A DNA stretch of 64,000 bases from Candidatus Nitrosopelagicus sp. (GTDB taxonomy: Archaea; Thermoproteota; Nitrososphaeria; Nitrososphaerales; Nitrosopumilaceae): assembly GCA_028345965.1 (NCBI GenBank), contig JAOMEP010000004.1, forward strand, positions 1 to 64,000, given 5' to 3'. Each line of letters begins with the position of its first letter. Positions within the stretch are counted from its first letter, which is position 1. The notes under the pieces are model-generated. The model made no database searches, was not told the DNA's origin, and was given only the letters and a program-made list of their open reading frames with translations. The translations under genes were made by a program, and so were the position numbers. Shown in pieces: positions 37,305 to 45,245 of this stretch.

Positions 37305-37868
37305 ATGGCACAAATGCCGGCATTACTCCCAAAAGAAGTCGAAATCCAGAGATTGAAAAAAATCTGGTTAGTAGTCATCGCTATGGGATCAACAGCCGCA
37401 TCCGTAGAAGTCGACAACTTTGTCGATGGTTCACTCCATCAGACTTCTATTAGAGATTCAGCATTCACTCCAGCACACTGGTGGTTATACTCTCACTTTG
37501 TAGCACTACCACTAGGTTGGGGATTTGCAGCTATCTATGATAGAAAAGTCCCAGTATTGAGAGGACCAAACAACTCTATGAACACAGGTCTAAAGATGAC
37601 AATCTTAGGTTATCTGGCAACCATGTTTACTATTGGTGTTAACGAGATGTGGCACTTTTGGTTCGTCGAAGAAATCTTCGCAGTTCCAAACCATTGGATG
37701 TTTAACATGGGTGTCGTCGTAGCCTTCATGGGTGCTCTAGCTTACGTAGTTAGGGTCTATGCAAGACTCGTCGAATTAGGTGCAGAAACACCTGGTGAAA
37801 ACCCATATGTTGCAGAAATGTACAAAATGGCCCTTGAGGGTAAATTGTACAGCAGATCCATACCATAA
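37305..37868 (+). CDS. amoC: archaeal ammonia monooxygenase subunit C
   Basis: 187 aa; MAQMPALLPKEVEIQRLKKIWLVVIAMGSTAASVEVDNFVDGSLHQTSIRDSAFTPAHWWLYSHF. Confidence 0.97.
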   Translation: MAQMPALLPKEVEIQRLKKIWLVVIAMGSTAASVEVDNFVDGSLHQTSIRDSAFTPAHWWLYSHFVALPLGWGFAAIYDRKVPVLRGPNNSMNTGLKMTILGYLATMFTIGVNEMWHFWFVEEIFAVPNHWMFNMGVVVAFMGALAYVVRVYARLVELGAETPGENPYVAEMYKMALEGKLYSRSIP

Positions 37869-37870
37869 TC

Positions 37871-37897
37871 AAGTACAAATTCGTACTTTGTTTTTTT
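37871..37897 (+). terminator. hairpin plus T-run terminator of amoC
   Basis: AAGTAC-AAATTC-GTACTT followed by TTGTTTTTTT. Confidence 0.65.
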
Positions 37898-37979
37898 AAT
37901 TCTCTTACCTAGTGGTAGATCGGTTTATGTTCAGAATCTAGGAAAGACTTTAATAGATTCTGTCGACTGGTAATTCTAT

Positions 37980-38342
37980 ATGACACTTCCAAAAGGATTT
38001 GGTTCAGGTGGCGGCGGCGGAGCAGGCTCTGCTGACGTCGAGAAAATGATTGGCCGTCGTGTAGAAAACATGACTGGAATGATCACTGCATCATTTATTG
38101 CAGCATGGCTATCAACATTTGGTGGTACTGCAGCAGGATATTTCGTATATCCTTGGGCATATCCAACACCAAGCGGACATTATGCATTTATCGTCCTGAC
38201 CATTATAGAAGCAATTGGTTACCTCTTCTGTGTCAAAGTTATGGAAGAAGGAACAACTAAGAAAAGTAACGGTATAGTTGGCGGAGTATTAGCAGGAGTT
38301 ACTGTCGGTACAATCGCAATCGTTATGTTCGTAGGTAAATAA
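37980..38342 (+). CDS. amoX: AMO cluster protein AmoX
   Basis: 120 aa membrane protein between amoC and amoA; MTLPKGFGSGGGGGAGSADVEKMIGRRVENMTGMITASFIAAWLSTFGG. Confidence 0.92.
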   Translation: MTLPKGFGSGGGGGAGSADVEKMIGRRVENMTGMITASFIAAWLSTFGGTAAGYFVYPWAYPTPSGHYAFIVLTIIEAIGYLFCVKVMEEGTTKKSNGIVGGVLAGVTVGTIAIVMFVGK

Positions 38343-38348
38343 TCAACC

Positions 38349-38366
38349 AGTCCTATAGGACTTTTT
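38349..38366 (+). terminator. hairpin plus T-run terminator of amoX
   Basis: AGTCC-TATA-GGACT followed by TTTTT. Confidence 0.65.
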
Positions 38367-38452
38367 CCTTTTTATCTCTCTAGTCACGGTTACGTGTGCA
38401 CGATCTCGTGAATTTACCAAATTTTTATATACTAACCACCAGAAATATTTTC

Positions 38453-39103
38453 ATGGTCTGGCTTAGACGATGTACTCACTACTTATTCATAGTAGTAGTC
38501 GCAGTCAACTCAACTTTGCTAACAATCAACGCAGGGGACTACATCTTCTATACTGATTGGGCCTGGACATCGTTTGTAGTATTCTCAATATCACAAACTC
38601 TTATGCTCACTGTAGGTGCGTGTTACTATCTCACCTTTACTGGAGTACCAGGAACCGCAACGTATTATGCACTAATTATGACAGTCTACACTTGGATTGC
38701 AAAAGGTGCATGGTTCGCATTAGGTTACCCATATGACTTCATCGTTACACCAGTTTGGCTACCATCAGCAATGCTGTTGGACTTAGCGTACTGGGCAACA
38801 AAGAAGAATAAGCACTCTCTGATACTGTTCGGCGGAGTCTTAGTTGGAATGTCATTGCCACTATTCAACATGGTCAATTTGATCACTGTGGCTGACCCAC
38901 TAGAGACTGCATTCAAGTATCCAAGACCAACGTTACCACCATACATGACCCCAATAGAACCGCAGGTAGGTAAATTCTACAACAGCCCAGTTGCACTTGG
39001 TGCCGGTGCTGGAGCAGTATTAGCCTGTACATTTGCGGCTTTAGGTTGTAAACTTACAACATGGACATACAGATGGATGGCCGCTTGGTCAAAGTGGGAT
39101 TAG
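38453..39103 (+). CDS. amoA: archaeal ammonia monooxygenase subunit A
   Basis: MVWLRRCTHYLFIVVVAVNSTLLTINAGDYIFYTDWAWTSFVVFSISQTLMLTVGACYYLTFTGVPGTATYYALIMTVYTWIAKGAWFALGYPYDFIVTPVW; 216 aa from ATG 38453; TATA tttttatatac ~25 nt upstream. The ORF-track start at 38396 is upstream of the TATA. Confidence 0.98.
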   Translation: MVWLRRCTHYLFIVVVAVNSTLLTINAGDYIFYTDWAWTSFVVFSISQTLMLTVGACYYLTFTGVPGTATYYALIMTVYTWIAKGAWFALGYPYDFIVTPVWLPSAMLLDLAYWATKKNKHSLILFGGVLVGMSLPLFNMVNLITVADPLETAFKYPRPTLPPYMTPIEPQVGKFYNSPVALGAGAGAVLACTFAALGCKLTTWTYRWMAAWSKWD

Positions 39104-39280
39104 AAAAACCCATTCCTTTTTCATTTTATTGAATATCATTTAGGCTGTGCCTTATTCTACGAATTTGCTCAAAAACGAAATTTGTATTTAACCTATTTCC
39201 AGTAAATCAACTAATTCTTCACACTTGGTGATCATAGATTCACTCGGCTAGAGAAAACCTGATTATGAAAGTAATTAGTC

Positions 39281-40144
39281 TTGGCTCAACAATACCATCA
39301 AATTACTATAACCGAACCAAAACCATTTGTAAAATGGGTTGGAGGAAAAAGACAACTTATGAAAGTATTGGAAGATAATTTTCCAAAACAATTTGGTACT
39401 TACCATGAACCATTTTTGGGTGGTGGAGCTGTCATGTTTAACCTATTATCAAAAGAACCAAAACTATCCTGTAATGTATCTGATTTCAACTCTGATTTAA
39501 TATTGGCATATGTTACGATTCGTGATAAACTTGGCAAATTAATCGAATCTTTAGAAAATCACTCAAAGAACTATCATAAAGATTCTGTAGAATATTATTA
39601 TGAAATACGAAAGCAAGAACCAAAACAACAAATTGAAAAAGTATCAAGATTAATTTTTCTCAATAGAACTTGTTTTAATGGATTATATCGTGTTAACAAA
39701 AAAGGTCAATTCAATGTGCCTCTTGGTCGATACACAAATCCAAATATTATCAATAAAGAAAATTTGACAGCTGTAAGTAAAGTTCTACATTCTGAAAAAA
39801 TCGAAATTTCTTGTAGGGGTTTTGAGGCGGTTTTGGGTGATATTAAGAAAGGTGATCTGGTTTATTTTGATCCTCCATATCAGCCAATTAGCAGTACTGC
39901 AAATTTCACTAGTTACACTCATCGAGATTTCACAGAAAAAGACCTTGAGAAATTAGTTGATTTAGCAAATCATCTTAACTCTAAAGGTTGCCATGTGTTG
40001 CTGTCAAATTCAAATTCAAAAATTGTTAAAGATTTGTTCTCAGAAAATCACTGGTCCATATCTGAAATTGCTGCAAATAGGGCAATCAATTCAGATTCAA
40101 AAAAGCGTACAGGACATAAGGAAATTATTATAAAAAATTATTAA
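39281..40144 (+). CDS. Dam-family DNA adenine-N6 methyltransferase
   Basis: PFVKWVGGKRQLM; YHEPFLGGGAVMFNLL; DLVYFDPPYQPIS; TTG start. Confidence 0.9.
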   Translation: MAQQYHQITITEPKPFVKWVGGKRQLMKVLEDNFPKQFGTYHEPFLGGGAVMFNLLSKEPKLSCNVSDFNSDLILAYVTIRDKLGKLIESLENHSKNYHKDSVEYYYEIRKQEPKQQIEKVSRLIFLNRTCFNGLYRVNKKGQFNVPLGRYTNPNIINKENLTAVSKVLHSEKIEISCRGFEAVLGDIKKGDLVYFDPPYQPISSTANFTSYTHRDFTEKDLEKLVDLANHLNSKGCHVLLSNSNSKIVKDLFSENHWSISEIAANRAINSDSKKRTGHKEIIIKNY

Positions 40145-40217
40145 GCTTCGAGCGGGATCTGAACCCACGACCTTTACATTACCAATGTAACGCTCTACCA
40201 GACTGAGCTATCGAAGC
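40144..40217 (-). tRNA. tRNA-Thr (GGT)
   Basis: Reverse strand GCTTCGATAGCTCAGTCTGGTAGAGCGTTACATTGGTAATGTAAAGGTCGTGGGTTCAGATCCCGCTCGAAGC-T; loop TTGGTAA. Confidence 0.93.
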
Positions 40218-40311
40218 ATGAATTTTTCAATATCTAGAATCCTTATAATTCTTGATTACTTTTATCTCAACATCAACTGTTAAATTTCTCGCAAATTGTT
40301 GTTTTTCTAGT

Positions 40312-40432
40312 GGAGGGGTAGTCAAGCCTGGCCAAAGAAAGCATTATGCTTTTGGACACGCGGGACTTAAGATCATAATAATGGGTGATCCCGTCTCTCA
40401 GGAGTTCGAGGGTTCGAATCCCTCCTCCTCCA
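40312..40432 (+). tRNA. tRNA-Leu (TAA) with two predicted introns (40338-40357 and 40372-40387)
   Basis: Acceptor GGAGGGG/CTCCTCC; anticodon loop CTTAAGA; removing 20 nt + 16 nt leaves an 85-nt class II tRNA with D-stem GTC/GAC, anticodon stem CGGGA/TCCCG and T-arm GAGGGTTCGAATCCCTC. Confidence 0.85.
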
Positions 40433-40434
40433 CT

Positions 40435-40821
40435 TTATCTATTATTTCTGAGACCTTTGGAATTTAATTTCTCATAAATCTCTGGTATTGACCATGCATA
40501 GCCAATACAGTGACAATCTTTTGCCTCACATAATTCACAATACAATTCTCCTCTTTGAAGAACAATTTCTGCAATTCTATTTTGAATATTATTTTTTAGA
40601 ATTACTCTATCATCCTCAATTGACATTAATTCTAATTTTGGTGCATATTTTGCAAATGTCTTATCTTTTAGCATTGAACCTTCTAACATGTATGTAATAT
40701 AGCCGGCGAAACTATTCACGCCTTTCATAGTTAGTTTATCTTTATTTTTTTCGTAAACATCAAAGAACTTTTCATAAACTGTTTCTGAAATTGTTATTGA
40801 TTTGAATCCTGGTTTTGGCAT
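40435..40821 (-). CDS. conserved hypothetical protein with CxxC-x3-CxC-like C-terminus
   Basis: 128 aa; FKSITISETVYEKFFDVYEKNKDKL; YCELCEAKDCHCIG. Confidence 0.65.
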   Translation of the reverse strand: MPKPGFKSITISETVYEKFFDVYEKNKDKLTMKGVNSFAGYITYMLEGSMLKDKTFAKYAPKLELMSIEDDRVILKNNIQNRIAEIVLQRGELYCELCEAKDCHCIGYAWSIPEIYEKLNSKGLRNNR

Positions 40822-40947
40822 TTTACTTTCTCTTACCGTACTTTCAAGTACCGATATATAATGTTTTATCCATCAAATAGTTACCTTATGCGTAAATCAT
40901 TTTTTATTATAATTAGACTTTATACGATAGGTATCTAGTATTTTCAT

Positions 40948-41838
40948 ATGGCTCGTGGTTACGATGAGACTGAAGTAAAATTCCGTTTGATAAAACTTCT
41001 TCATTCATCAAAATCTGGAATATCTGGAGTTGAAATTTCTGAGAAGCTAAAGATTAATCGTGTAACAATGTCCAAATATTTGAATAAATTTGCAGCAGAA
41101 GGTACTATTACACAGCAAAGTGTTGGAAATCTGAACCTATGGTTTGTCGATGACGATATTGAACAATTAAATTTTCCAGACGATTATTTTTTAGCACAAG
41201 AAAAATTTGCTTCATATGTAATTGATTGTACTGAAAAATCTGCTTACAATTTGATAAAAAATTGTATTAATTCTAAAGCAAAAATGGATAAAATTGTCAC
41301 TGAGATAATTCTTCCAACAATTCCTCAAATACAAAAATTGTTTGATGATGGAAAAATTGGAAAATCTGAAGAACAATTAATGACTGGAATAATCTCAAAT
41401 TCTGTTCAAATAATCACTCACCATTCAAGTCATTTTGAATCTGGAAAAAATATAATAATATTATCCGCTGATTCTGAGTCTTCGTTAATTTCTGAATCTG
41501 CAGGGGCTGCATTTCGTTCTCAAAATTGGAACGTATTTTCTATTGGTGATATGTCGTCATCAATTGATGTTTTATTTGATCTTGAACTTAGAAAATTGCT
41601 TTCAAAAACTTGGAAATCAAAAGAGGGTGTGATGATAATTCTCGTATTTTCTCAAACTGAAGAAGGTTTGAAATTCATCTCTGATTCATTTTATTCTGTA
41701 AAGGAAAAATCTGAGAATAATTTGTTTATTGTGTTATCTGGAAAAACCGGGAAAAAAGTCAAAATTAAAGGAGATTTGTCATCTCCAAAACTTGAAGATA
41801 TTCTTCAATGGTCTAATACAAAATATGAAAATCTATAG
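40948..41838 (+). CDS. HTH transcriptional regulator with CarH/MerR-like cobalamin-binding-type C-terminal region
   Basis: N-terminal HTH SGVEISEKLKINRVTMSKYLNKFAAEGTI; helical cap (IPQIQKLFDDGKIGKSEEQLMTGIISNSVQ), then Rossmann-like IIILSADSESSLISESAGAAFRSQNWNVFSIGDMSSSIDVL. Confidence 0.6.
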   Translation: MARGYDETEVKFRLIKLLHSSKSGISGVEISEKLKINRVTMSKYLNKFAAEGTITQQSVGNLNLWFVDDDIEQLNFPDDYFLAQEKFASYVIDCTEKSAYNLIKNCINSKAKMDKIVTEIILPTIPQIQKLFDDGKIGKSEEQLMTGIISNSVQIITHHSSHFESGKNIIILSADSESSLISESAGAAFRSQNWNVFSIGDMSSSIDVLFDLELRKLLSKTWKSKEGVMIILVFSQTEEGLKFISDSFYSVKEKSENNLFIVLSGKTGKKVKIKGDLSSPKLEDILQWSNTKYENL

Positions 41839-41846
41839 TAAATTAA

Positions 41847-41921
41847 TGGGCCCGATGAGATTCGAACTCATGGCCTTTCGATTATCAGTCGAACGCTCTA
41901 GCCAAGCTGAGCTACGAGCCC
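41847..41921 (-). tRNA. tRNA-Ile (GAT)
   Basis: Reverse strand GGGCTCGTAGCTCAGCTTGGCTAGAGCGTTCGACTGATAATCGAAAGGCCATGAGTTCGAATCTCATCGGGCCCA. Confidence 0.93.
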
Positions 41922-41947
41922 TCGAAAATTTTCGAGGATTTGGTCAT

Positions 41948-42562
41948 TTAAGTTTGCTGTTCTTTCCACTTGATTGAGCATCCAATTGAAGGGTCAAAAT
42001 CTTTTTCAATTTTTTGCCCCTCTAAGAATTTCTGAATATTGTTTATCATCACTTTTTCACTTACTTCTGCTTCTGGGCTCATGGCATCATCAATTCGTCC
42101 ATGAAAAATTAATTTTTTATCTGAGTCAAACAAGAATGGATCTGGTGTACATACTGCTCCATATTTTTTTGCAATTTCTTGGGTCTCATCGACTAGATAG
42201 TCGATCTCTAGTCCTTTCTCTTTAGCAACAGCTTTCATACTATCGAAATCGTCATCTGGATATTTTACGGAATCATTACTGTTAATCCCCACAATTGAAA
42301 TATTATCTTTGAATTTATCCTGTAGTTCTTTAATTGCATCGATTTTTGCTTTTACGAATGGACAATGATTACACATGAAAATTACCAATAATCCTTTTTT
42401 CGAATAATCATTTAGAGAATGCATGTTATCATCAATTCCTTTAAGATTGAATTCTGGTGCACTGTCGCCAGTTTTTAATGAAATAACTGATTCTAACTTA
42501 ACCATAAAAAAATCAATTTCTACAACAAATAAAAAGATTCCAGCTATTCTAAAAGACAACAA
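41948..42562 (-). CDS. thioredoxin-family/redoxin protein
   Basis: GDSAPEFNLKGIDDNMHSLNDYSKKGLLVIFMCNHCPFVKAKI; VDETQEIAKKYGAVCTPDPFLFD. Confidence 0.85.
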   Translation of the reverse strand: MLSFRIAGIFLFVVEIDFFMVKLESVISLKTGDSAPEFNLKGIDDNMHSLNDYSKKGLLVIFMCNHCPFVKAKIDAIKELQDKFKDNISIVGINSNDSVKYPDDDFDSMKAVAKEKGLEIDYLVDETQEIAKKYGAVCTPDPFLFDSDKKLIFHGRIDDAMSPEAEVSEKVMINNIQKFLEGQKIEKDFDPSIGCSIKWKEQQT

Positions 42563-42593
42563 TTAAACTCTCATAATTATTCAAGCAGTTAAT

Positions 42594-42670
42594 GGGCTTG
42601 TAGTTTAGACTGGTAGAATACTCGCCTTGCACGCGAGGGGTCAGGGGTTCAAATCCCCTCGAGTCCACCA
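42594..42670 (+). tRNA. tRNA-Ala (TGC), CCA encoded
   Basis: GGGCTTGTAGTTTAGACTGGTAGAATACTCGCCTTGCACGCGAGGGGTCAGGGGTTCAAATCCCCTCGAGTCCACCA; loop CTTGCAC. Confidence 0.94.
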
Positions 42671-42745
42671 TTTTTTATTAATCGATCATTTTCGAATATC
42701 GAACATGAAGGTGGATTTAAATATCATTGATATGAGAAATTTACT

Positions 42746-42853
42746 ATGGCAGGTTATGAAGCCTCAATAGCAGTTTGGATTCCACTAATTGTTGGTCTAG
42801 CACCGGGACTAGTTTACTGGTTCGCAATTACTGGAATGAAGAAAAGAAGATAA
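42746..42853 (+). CDS. 35-aa single-TM miniprotein, not in ORF track
   Basis: MAGYEASIAVWIPLIVGLAPGLVYWFAITGMKKRR*. Confidence 0.6.
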   Translation: MAGYEASIAVWIPLIVGLAPGLVYWFAITGMKKRR

Positions 42854-42966
42854 TCTTCTATCAAATCTTTTTACTTATTTTATTTTTCTTTAATTCAATA
42901 TTTTTAGATAAATCTTGATCTTTTACAAAATCCGAGAGTTTATGTTAAACAAAACCATCCCTATAC

Positions 42967-43434
42967 GTGATGTTTAACATAACTGCATTAGGTGGTACTT
43001 TTGATATCATTCATGTCGGTCATATCGAATTAATCCAAAAAGCAGTATCTATTTCTGACAAAATAATAATTGGTATAACATCTGATGCCTTTATTTCAAA
43101 GAATGGTAAAAAGATCATAAATAATTTTGAACAGAGATCTGAAAATCTAGAAAAAATAATTCATGAAAAATTCCCTGATTGTTCTTTTGAGATTGCAAAA
43201 TTAGATGATGATTTTGGTCCTGCAGTAATTCAAGGAGATGTTGATGCTCTCGTAGTAAGTGAAGAAACCTGCAAAAAAGGTGATATTTTGAATGCTTTAC
43301 GCAAAGAACAAAAACTTGGTCCTGTTGAAATCATCATTGTTCCTATGAAAATGGCATCTGATGGAAATAGAATCTCATCTACGCGTATACGAAATTCTGA
43401 AATTGATAGTTCTGGAAATACCTTAGTTGACTAA
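42967..43434 (+). CDS. coaD: phosphopantetheine adenylyltransferase, archaeal type
   Basis: ALGGTFDIIHVGHIELIQKAVSISDKIIIGITSDAFISKNGKK; RISSTRIRNSEID. Confidence 0.88.
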   Translation: MMFNITALGGTFDIIHVGHIELIQKAVSISDKIIIGITSDAFISKNGKKIINNFEQRSENLEKIIHEKFPDCSFEIAKLDDDFGPAVIQGDVDALVVSEETCKKGDILNALRKEQKLGPVEIIIVPMKMASDGNRISSTRIRNSEIDSSGNTLVD

Positions 43435-43483
43435 TCACTGTTCATAAATTGAGTAATCGTGATAAAACAAAAATTTTCGATAT

Positions 43484-43819
43484 TTGATAATGTCAATAAT
43501 TCACCCATTATTACAAAAATTACAGAATGATGTCCAGCAATTACAAAAAGGACTACAACCAGATCATCTATCTTTTTGGTATCAGAAAATTATCACTGAT
43601 ACAAAAGAAATGGCTCCTCCATGGCTACAAGATAAAATCAATGTAAAACAAGATCCAATTTTACCAATGAAATTCAATCTTGATATTTCCAAAAGAGCAG
43701 TTCGATACTTTGTTATTGCAGTTGAAAATAATTTGCCACAAATGCCTTATTCCACTCAGCTTTATTTCTTGAAGGTTCAGGAAATATTAGGTTTTGAAAT
43801 GGATAAATCATTAGTTTAG
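43484..43819 (+). CDS. conserved hypothetical protein
   Basis: ORF 111 aa. Confidence 0.6.
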   Translation: MIMSIIHPLLQKLQNDVQQLQKGLQPDHLSFWYQKIITDTKEMAPPWLQDKINVKQDPILPMKFNLDISKRAVRYFVIAVENNLPQMPYSTQLYFLKVQEILGFEMDKSLV

Positions 43820-44104
43820 ATTTTCTTTAACAATTTCTACAAATTCCTCATTTGTTGAGGTATCAATAATTTTGGCTTTTTTTTCAATAACTGATTGCAT
43901 GAAATCTGTAAATCTAGAAACTTGTTCTTTATCTTTTAACACTAAACTGTGTACGGATTTGTCTTTTATAGAAATTACAACCTCTGTTTCAAAAACATCA
44001 ATTATTTCTGTAATGAAGGTTTCATTTCCTTCTTTCACAAAAATTAAGCTAGCTAACTTTAATGCTTCATACTTGTCTTGTGTGACAATCTCTACTTTAT
44101 TCAT
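43811..44104 (-). CDS. conserved hypothetical protein
   Basis: ORF 97 aa overlapping the trpS end. Confidence 0.6.
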   Translation of the reverse strand: MNKVEIVTQDKYEALKLASLIFVKEGNETFITEIIDVFETEVVISIKDKSVHSLVLKDKEQVSRFTDFMQSVIEKKAKIIDTSTNEEFVEIVKENLN

Positions 44105-45209
44105 CTGATAGTAGGAATTTTGATAAATTCTTTTTTGCCTCTTCTCGTTTTTGTTGATGTATTTTCAAAAATGAATTAATTTTTTCAATTAAAATTGATT
44201 TCAATTCTCCAGTTAGCATTTTACCTGATTTATAATCTTCATAAATTTTCTTTAATTTTTCATCATTTGGTTCAAAGAATATTCTTAGATATTGAAAAGA
44301 GACATCGATATCTGGATTTCCACCCAGTTCTCTATGTTTTTCAATATCCACTTGTCCACCTGAAAATCCATATTTGTTAATCTTCTTTTTTACTACTTCT
44401 GGAGAATCTGTTGTATAGATAGTACTTTTTTCATCTGATGCTGACATTTTTCCACCAGGTCCTGTTAGAGATGGAATCATAATGTTATGTATTAAAGCTG
44501 GTTTTGGTTTGTTTATTTTTGGTGCAACATCTCTGGTAATTCTGAAATGAGGATCTTGATCTACTCCAAGTGGAATTAACACTGGTAAATCTTCAATGAA
44601 ACATGGTGCTGATTGTAATGATGTATAGAAAATCATTCCAACATTAGTATCATTTGTAAAACCAAATACGGCTTTTGTATTTGAAAAATTAATTTTCTTT
44701 GCAACTTGAGCTGCAATAGGATATAATTTTTTGATATTTCTAGTATTGATTATTATTTTTGTTTTCTCTGGATTAAATCCAAGTGCAATAAAGTCTAAGG
44801 CATTTTCTAATGCAAATTTACCAGTATCTTCCAACGTCAAGTCCGATTTTGTATAAAATTTCTCATCATCTGTTAATTGAAAGTAGATATTCACATCAAA
44901 TTTTTCCTGTAACCATTTTGCAAAAACCCATGGAACCAAGTGACCAATGTGGGTATTACCTGATGGACCACGTCCTGTATACAAGAAGAACTTTTTTCCT
45001 TTTTCAAAATTTTCTAAAATAACATTTAGATCTCTATGAGAAAAGAAAATCCCTCGTCTTAACATGAAATGATCTTCTCCTGCAATCTGCTTTATTTTTG
45101 ATAGAATTTCCGGTGAAATTTTTTGAGTTCCAAATTGTTTAGTTAATTTATCATAATCTATGTCTCCTTCCACGTTCCATGGAGTTACGACAAATTCATC
45201 TGATGACAT
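44097..45209 (-). CDS. trpS: tryptophanyl-tRNA synthetase
   Basis: FFLYTGRGPSGNTHIGHLVPWVFAKWLQEKF; GPGGKMSASDEKSTIYTTD. Confidence 0.95.
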   Translation of the reverse strand: MSSDEFVVTPWNVEGDIDYDKLTKQFGTQKISPEILSKIKQIAGEDHFMLRRGIFFSHRDLNVILENFEKGKKFFLYTGRGPSGNTHIGHLVPWVFAKWLQEKFDVNIYFQLTDDEKFYTKSDLTLEDTGKFALENALDFIALGFNPEKTKIIINTRNIKKLYPIAAQVAKKINFSNTKAVFGFTNDTNVGMIFYTSLQSAPCFIEDLPVLIPLGVDQDPHFRITRDVAPKINKPKPALIHNIMIPSLTGPGGKMSASDEKSTIYTTDSPEVVKKKINKYGFSGGQVDIEKHRELGGNPDIDVSFQYLRIFFEPNDEKLKKIYEDYKSGKMLTGELKSILIEKINSFLKIHQQKREEAKKNLSKFLLSDE

Positions 45210-45245
45210 TCAAGTTTGACTTAGGTTAAGCTTTAAAAAGTCTTT

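Noticed and set aside
38396-38452. N-terminal extension of AmoA in the ORF track
   Set aside because: Contains the TATA box (tttttatatac); the genuine AmoA start MVWLRRC is at 38453
39210-39270. Possible C/D sRNA (GTGATCA ... CTGA) upstream of the methyltransferase
   Set aside because: Only degenerate C and D matches, with no D'/C' pair or stem; likely chance
40252-40467. 71-aa ORF on plus strand
   Set aside because: It covers the tRNA-Leu gene and the adjacent spacer; no protein features
41729-41977. 82-aa ORF on plus strand
   Set aside because: Out of frame with the HTH gene and runs through the tRNA-Ile gene
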